From: Candidatus Methanomethylophilus sp. UBA78 | GTDB taxonomy: Archaea > Thermoplasmatota > Thermoplasmata > Methanomassiliicoccales > Methanomethylophilaceae | Direction of reading: 5' to 3' | DNA: 27,371 nt | Assembly: GCA_002503545.1 (NCBI GenBank) | Contig: DARY01000018.1 | Coordinates: 1 to 27,371, forward strand | Shown here: positions 24,651-27,371 of the stretch, one piece after another | Position numbering within the stretch: position 1 is the first letter of the stretch | How the letters are laid out: each line of letters begins with the position of its first letter | Made by a program: the position numbers and the translations under genes | The notes under the pieces: generated by a model | Seen by the model: only the letters and a program-made list of their open reading frames with translations | Told to the model about the DNA's origin: nothing | Databases searched by the model: none

Positions 24651-24660
24651 TTTAATATAA
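24651..24660 (+). promoter_or_regulatory. TATA box of the zinc-ribbon/aEF-1beta operon
   Basis: TTTAATATAA sits about 25 bases upstream of the ATG at 24681, the ideal spacing for a leaderless archaeal transcript. No ribosome-binding sequence is seen in front of this first gene, while the second gene has one. Confidence 0.55.
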
Positions 24661-24680
24661 GTAGAATTATCCGTGGGATT

Positions 24681-24848
24681 ATGGCAACAGACAAGATTTG
24701 CTCCTCCTGCGGGAAGAGACTTATCGGCCACGGCAACACCTTCTTCAAGTGCCCCAAATGCGGGGAGGTCGAGATCGGAAGATGCGAGCAGTGCCGCGAT
24801 CAGAGCGTCCCCTATAAATGCCCCAACTGCGGGTTCTGCGGACCTTGA
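24681..24848 (+). CDS. Small zinc-ribbon protein, COG2888/HVO_2753-like
   Basis: This 55-residue protein has four CxxC pairs (CSSC, CPKC, CEQC, CPNC) forming two zinc ribbons and ends in CGFCGP. It belongs to a widespread archaeal family predicted to bind RNA and act in translation. The adjacent aEF-1beta gene begins 9 bases after the stop, an arrangement often seen in archaea, and the two are clearly co-transcribed. The stop is TGA. Confidence 0.9.
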   Translation: MATDKICSSCGKRLIGHGNTFFKCPKCGEVEIGRCEQCRDQSVPYKCPNCGFCGP

Positions 24849-24857
24849 GGTGTGGGA

Positions 24858-25127
24858 ATGGGACAGATTGTTTCCTCTTACGACATCCTGCCCGAGAGCA
24901 CGGAGATTGACCTCAACGTGGTCATAGAGGCCATTCCCAAGGTCATCCCCGAGGGAGTGAAGCTCCTCGAGACGAAGATCCAGCCCCTGGCTTTCGGACT
25001 CATGAAGGTAAACGCCGGCTTCCTCATCGACGACTCCGTCGAGACCGTCGGAACCGACCTCGAGAACGCTCTGACCTCCATCCCCGGGATCCAGAACGTC
25101 GAGTGCGTTTCCTCCACCAACTACTGA
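24858..25127 (+). CDS. Translation elongation factor aEF-1beta
   Basis: This 89-residue protein, the usual length for the archaeal factor, has SSYDILPESTEIDL at its start, followed by IQPLAFGLMKVNAGFLIDD and a C-terminal IPGIQNVECVSSTNY. It promotes exchange of GDP for GTP on aEF-1alpha. The ATG at 24858 has GAGGTG upstream; a GTG two codons earlier (24852) is possible but less likely. It strongly supports an archaeal host. The stop is TGA. Confidence 0.95.
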   Translation: MGQIVSSYDILPESTEIDLNVVIEAIPKVIPEGVKLLETKIQPLAFGLMKVNAGFLIDDSVETVGTDLENALTSIPGIQNVECVSSTNY

Positions 25128-25139
25128 TCGCAAACCTCC

Positions 25140-25173
25140 GTGCGGTGCCCGTCCCCCGGGAACGGGCCCGCAC
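25140..25173. terminator. GC-rich hairpin between convergent genes, probable terminator
   Basis: The arms GTGCGG and GCCCGT (25140-25145, 25147-25152) pair with ACGGGC and CCGCAC (25162-25173), leaving one bulged T and a 9-base loop. It sits between the ends of the aEF-1beta gene and a convergent glycosyltransferase gene. There is no long T-run directly after it, so intrinsic termination is plausible but not certain. Confidence 0.5.
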
Positions 25174-25190
25174 GATTAACACAAACCGTT

Positions 25191-26183
25191 TCAGATTTTG
25201 GTTTTCATATAGGTCGAGCCGCGGCGCTTGTAGATGTGGTTCAGGAAGAACCTTATCCCGGAATAATAGACCCTTGGGAAATGGTAGAACCCCCATCCTT
25301 CGAAAGTCCCCTTGAGATGTTTCTCGTAGAGCTCCCTGAACTCATCTCCCCTGGCGTATTCGAGGAACGCCTCTTTCCCCATGTGCCCGCTCGAGCGCAT
25401 CTTGATGTACGCGTTGTTGAACAGGACCTTCTCCCTCACCCCGGGATCCATGTCTATGGCGTCCACGCCTTCGTAGGCCGCGATCTCGTCCCTCCCCCTG
25501 CGGTCCATGTTCTCGCTGGAACGGGTGATCGACCCGCGCGTCATCCTGTACGCATACAGGGGCCGCAGGTAGACCGCTATCCTGTCGCAGCGGGATATCG
25601 CATTGTAGGTGAACGAGATGTCCTCGGCCATCGAATCCCTGAAGAGCAACCCGCCGTCCCCCGTGAGGATGTCCGCTCTCACCATCTTGCTCCATGCGGT
25701 GACCGGGATCTTCATGGGGAGCCATAAGGTGAGCGCCTCGTTGCGGGTCATGGTCAGAACCTGGTACCTCTTCCCGCGCCTTTCCTTCACCACACCGTCG
25801 GGACCCACGTTCATGGCGTTGAAGCACACCATGCATGCGGAGGTCTCCTTCTGCACGCGCACGCACTCCTTCAGAAGCTCCGGCGAAGGTGCGTCGTCGA
25901 CGTCGCAGAACCACACGAACCTGCCGGCGGCGTTCCTGATCCCGACGTTGCGTGCGCCCGCCAGATGCATACCGTCGGTCTGCTCGACCACCCTGCAGTT
26001 CGGCATCGATGCGGCGGCCTCCCTGGCCTTCTCGAGGGAACCGTCCGTGCTGCCGACATCCACACAGAGGAGCGTCTCGAAGTCGCCGAACGTCTGCGCC
26101 TTCAGGAAGCCTACGCACCCGTCTATGTATCTCGCACCGTTGAATATGGGCACAATCACCGATACGGTCGGACCTTCGGTCAT
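25191..26183 (-). CDS. Family 2 glycosyltransferase
   Basis: This 330-residue protein has an N-terminal GT-A domain: SVIVPIFNGARYIDGC (residues 8-23), VDVGSTDGS (41-49), LAGARNVGI (74-82) and the DxD motif in FCDVDDAPS (92-100). A later MAEDISFTY is the usual acidic segment near the acceptor site. No membrane spans are evident. It probably adds a hexose to a glycan or glycolipid, but donor and acceptor are unknown. It stands alone between convergent and divergent housekeeping genes. A TATA-like element lies at 26223-26231 and GGAAGGGAAG precedes the ATG. The stop is TGA. Confidence 0.88.
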   Translation of the reverse strand: MTEGPTVSVIVPIFNGARYIDGCVGFLKAQTFGDFETLLCVDVGSTDGSLEKAREAAASMPNCRVVEQTDGMHLAGARNVGIRNAAGRFVWFCDVDDAPSPELLKECVRVQKETSACMVCFNAMNVGPDGVVKERRGKRYQVLTMTRNEALTLWLPMKIPVTAWSKMVRADILTGDGGLLFRDSMAEDISFTYNAISRCDRIAVYLRPLYAYRMTRGSITRSSENMDRRGRDEIAAYEGVDAIDMDPGVREKVLFNNAYIKMRSSGHMGKEAFLEYARGDEFRELYEKHLKGTFEGWGFYHFPRVYYSGIRFFLNHIYKRRGSTYMKTKI

Positions 26184-26222
26184 TTCTTCCCTTCCCTACG
26201 ACCCGTCAGTCCCGCGAGCGCA

Positions 26223-26231
26223 TTTATAATT
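26223..26231 (-). promoter_or_regulatory. TATA-like promoter of the GT2 gene at 26183
   Basis: On the minus strand AATTATAAA lies about 40-45 bases before the ATG, giving a leader of about 20 bases that contains a purine-rich GGAAGGGAAG ribosome-binding sequence. Confidence 0.5.
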
Positions 26232-26272
26232 TTGTCTGGGATGGTGTTTCGACAAAAAGATGGAAATGAGAA

Positions 26273-26290
26273 AGGGGACCGGAGTCCCCT
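26273..26290 (-). terminator. Terminator hairpin of the malic enzyme gene
   Basis: A 7-base stem (AGGGGAC / GTCCCCT) with a CGGA loop lies 14 bases after the malic enzyme stop. On the minus strand it is followed by T-rich sequence, including a TTTTT run about 20 bases on. Confidence 0.65.
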
Positions 26291-26303
26291 GTTTTGACGG
26301 TTA

Positions 26304-27371
26304 TCAGGCCCGGGGCTCCACGTACTTCCTGATGTAACCGTAGTCCATCATGTGCTTGGTCAGCTTCCTGGACCTTCCGATGATCTCGGCGGCCCTGTCA
26401 TGCTCCTCCTTGTAGGAGGTCTTGATGCGGGCGACGCCCTGCTCGATGGCCTTCATGGCGACGGCGGCGGCCTCCCTCGGGAACACCTCCTCCTCGGACA
26501 TGTTGGGGATGATGTACTCCTCGGTGAGTCCCTTCTCCTCCGCGCATCTCGCGAGCTCGGTGGCGGCGGCGATGCACATCTCGTCGGTGATGGTCTTGGC
26601 CCTCACGTCGAGGACACCGCGGAAGATCGCGGGGAATCCCATGGAGTTGTTGACCTGGTTGGGGAAGTCGGACCTTCCGGTGGCGAACACCTTGCATCCG
26701 TGCTCCTTGGCCTCCCAGGGCCATATCTCGGGGACGGGGTTGGCGGTGGCGAAGACGACCGGGTCGTCGGCCATCAGGTCGATGTACTCGGCGGGGATGG
26801 TCCCGGGTCCGGGCTTGGAGGCGGCGATTACGAGGTCCGCGCCCTCCATGGCCTCCTTGAGTCCGCCGGACTTGCCCGCTCCGTTGGTCTTGTCGGCGAT
26901 CTCCCTCTTCAGCTTGTGGGCCTCGTCGAGGTCGTCCCTGGCTATGTTGAGTATTCCGGTGGAGTCGCACATGCAGAGGTGCTCGGGCTTGAACCCGGTG
27001 GCGAGGAGGAGCCTGGCGATGGCGAGGGACGCCGCGCCGGCACCCACCACGGTGACGTTGGCGTCCTGGAAGTTCTTGCCGACGAGCTTCATGGCGTTTA
27101 TGGCTCCCGCCACCTCGACGGTGGCGGTTCCCTGCTGGTCGTCGTGCCATACGGGGATCTTGCAGTCGGCCCTGAGCTCATCGAGGATGTCGAAGCACTT
27201 GGGGTTGGAGATATCCTCGAGGTTTATTCCTCCGAAGGACGGGGCTATGAGCCTCACGGTCTCGATGATCTTGTCGGGGTCCTTGGTGTCCAGGCAGATG
27301 GGGACGCAGTCCACTCCTCCCAGGTACTTGAACAGCATGGCCTTGCCCTCCATGACGGGCATGGCGGCCTC
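26304..27371 (-). CDS. Malic enzyme (NAD(P)-dependent malate dehydrogenase, decarboxylating), 5'-partial
   Basis: The frame runs through the right edge, so the N-terminus is outside the window; the visible part starts with EAAMPVMEGKAMLFK, the characteristic malic enzyme segment after the catalytic tyrosine region. PICLDT, the metal-binding and substrate region INLEDISNPKCF, WHDDQQGTA, a Rossmann motif in VVGAGAASLAIARLL, and ATANPVPEI follow. It converts malate to pyruvate and CO2 with reduction of NAD(P). About 355 residues are visible, so about 100 are missing if it is of prokaryotic malic enzyme size. It is unrelated to the glycan genes. The stop is TGA. Confidence 0.93.
   Translation of the reverse strand, partial: EAAMPVMEGKAMLFKYLGGVDCVPICLDTKDPDKIIETVRLIAPSFGGINLEDISNPKCFDILDELRADCKIPVWHDDQQGTATVEVAGAINAMKLVGKNFQDANVTVVGAGAASLAIARLLLATGFKPEHLCMCDSTGILNIARDDLDEAHKLKREIADKTNGAGKSGGLKEAMEGADLVIAASKPGPGTIPAEYIDLMADDPVVFATANPVPEIWPWEAKEHGCKVFATGRSDFPNQVNNSMGFPAIFRGVLDVRAKTITDEMCIAAATELARCAEEKGLTEEYIIPNMSEEEVFPREAAAVAMKAIEQGVARIKTSYKEEHDRAAEIIGRSRKLTKHMMDYGYIRKYVEPRA

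Overview
The window looks like chromosomal DNA of a euryarchaeon, probably a Methanomassiliicoccales or other Thermoplasmata-type methanogen. Archaeal markers are aEF-1beta beside a COG2888-type zinc ribbon, A/T-rich TATA boxes about 25 bases upstream of probable transcript starts, and several likely leaderless or short-leader genes. All 28 genes called here end in TGA (24) or TAA (4), and none in TAG. The only in-frame TAG lies inside an otherwise intact dolichol-phosphate-mannose-synthase-like glycosyltransferase (codon at 18406-18408). That pattern fits a pyrrolysine-decoding organism. The taxonomic placement is inference.

Layout. 1-18.98 kb is a surface-glycan (polysaccharide or glycoprotein/glycolipid) region. 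It holds a partial GT87-like membrane protein (left edge), a second GT87-like gene, an HMGL-type aldolase overlapping a HAD phosphatase gene, a GtrB-like lipid-linked glycosyltransferase, an NAD-dependent epimerase, a Wzx-like flippase, a third GT87-like gene, a GT2 enzyme and a GtrA-like protein. Next comes a five-gene minus-strand operon (17351 to 10972) in mirrored order: anchored extracytoplasmic protein B, GT-C B, flippase, GT-C A, anchored extracytoplasmic protein A. A DedA/VTT membrane protein and the TAG-containing glycosyltransferase close the region. 19.0-20.35 kb carries a branched-chain aminotransferase and an ACT-domain protein. 20.4-24.6 kb carries the genes for GDP-D-glycero-alpha-D-manno-heptose synthesis (GmhA, GmhB, HddA and HddC types), with a DUF89 phosphatase gene at the head of the operon. 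24.68-25.13 kb is a translation pair (zinc ribbon and aEF-1beta). Then come a GT2 enzyme and, off the right edge, a malic enzyme.

How it fits together (inference). The heptose genes make an activated sugar. GtrB-like and DPM1-like enzymes would load sugars onto a polyprenyl phosphate, GT-C membrane enzymes would transfer lipid-linked sugars outside the membrane, and the two flippases would move lipid-linked intermediates. The two anchored proteins A and B are paralogues of unknown function, each paired with a paralogous GT-C enzyme.

The left 2.5 kb is visibly more AT-rich than the rest, and its intergenic stretches contain short coding-like remnants, as expected of an exchanged accessory region. 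I see no tRNA, rRNA, CRISPR array or intact insertion sequence.
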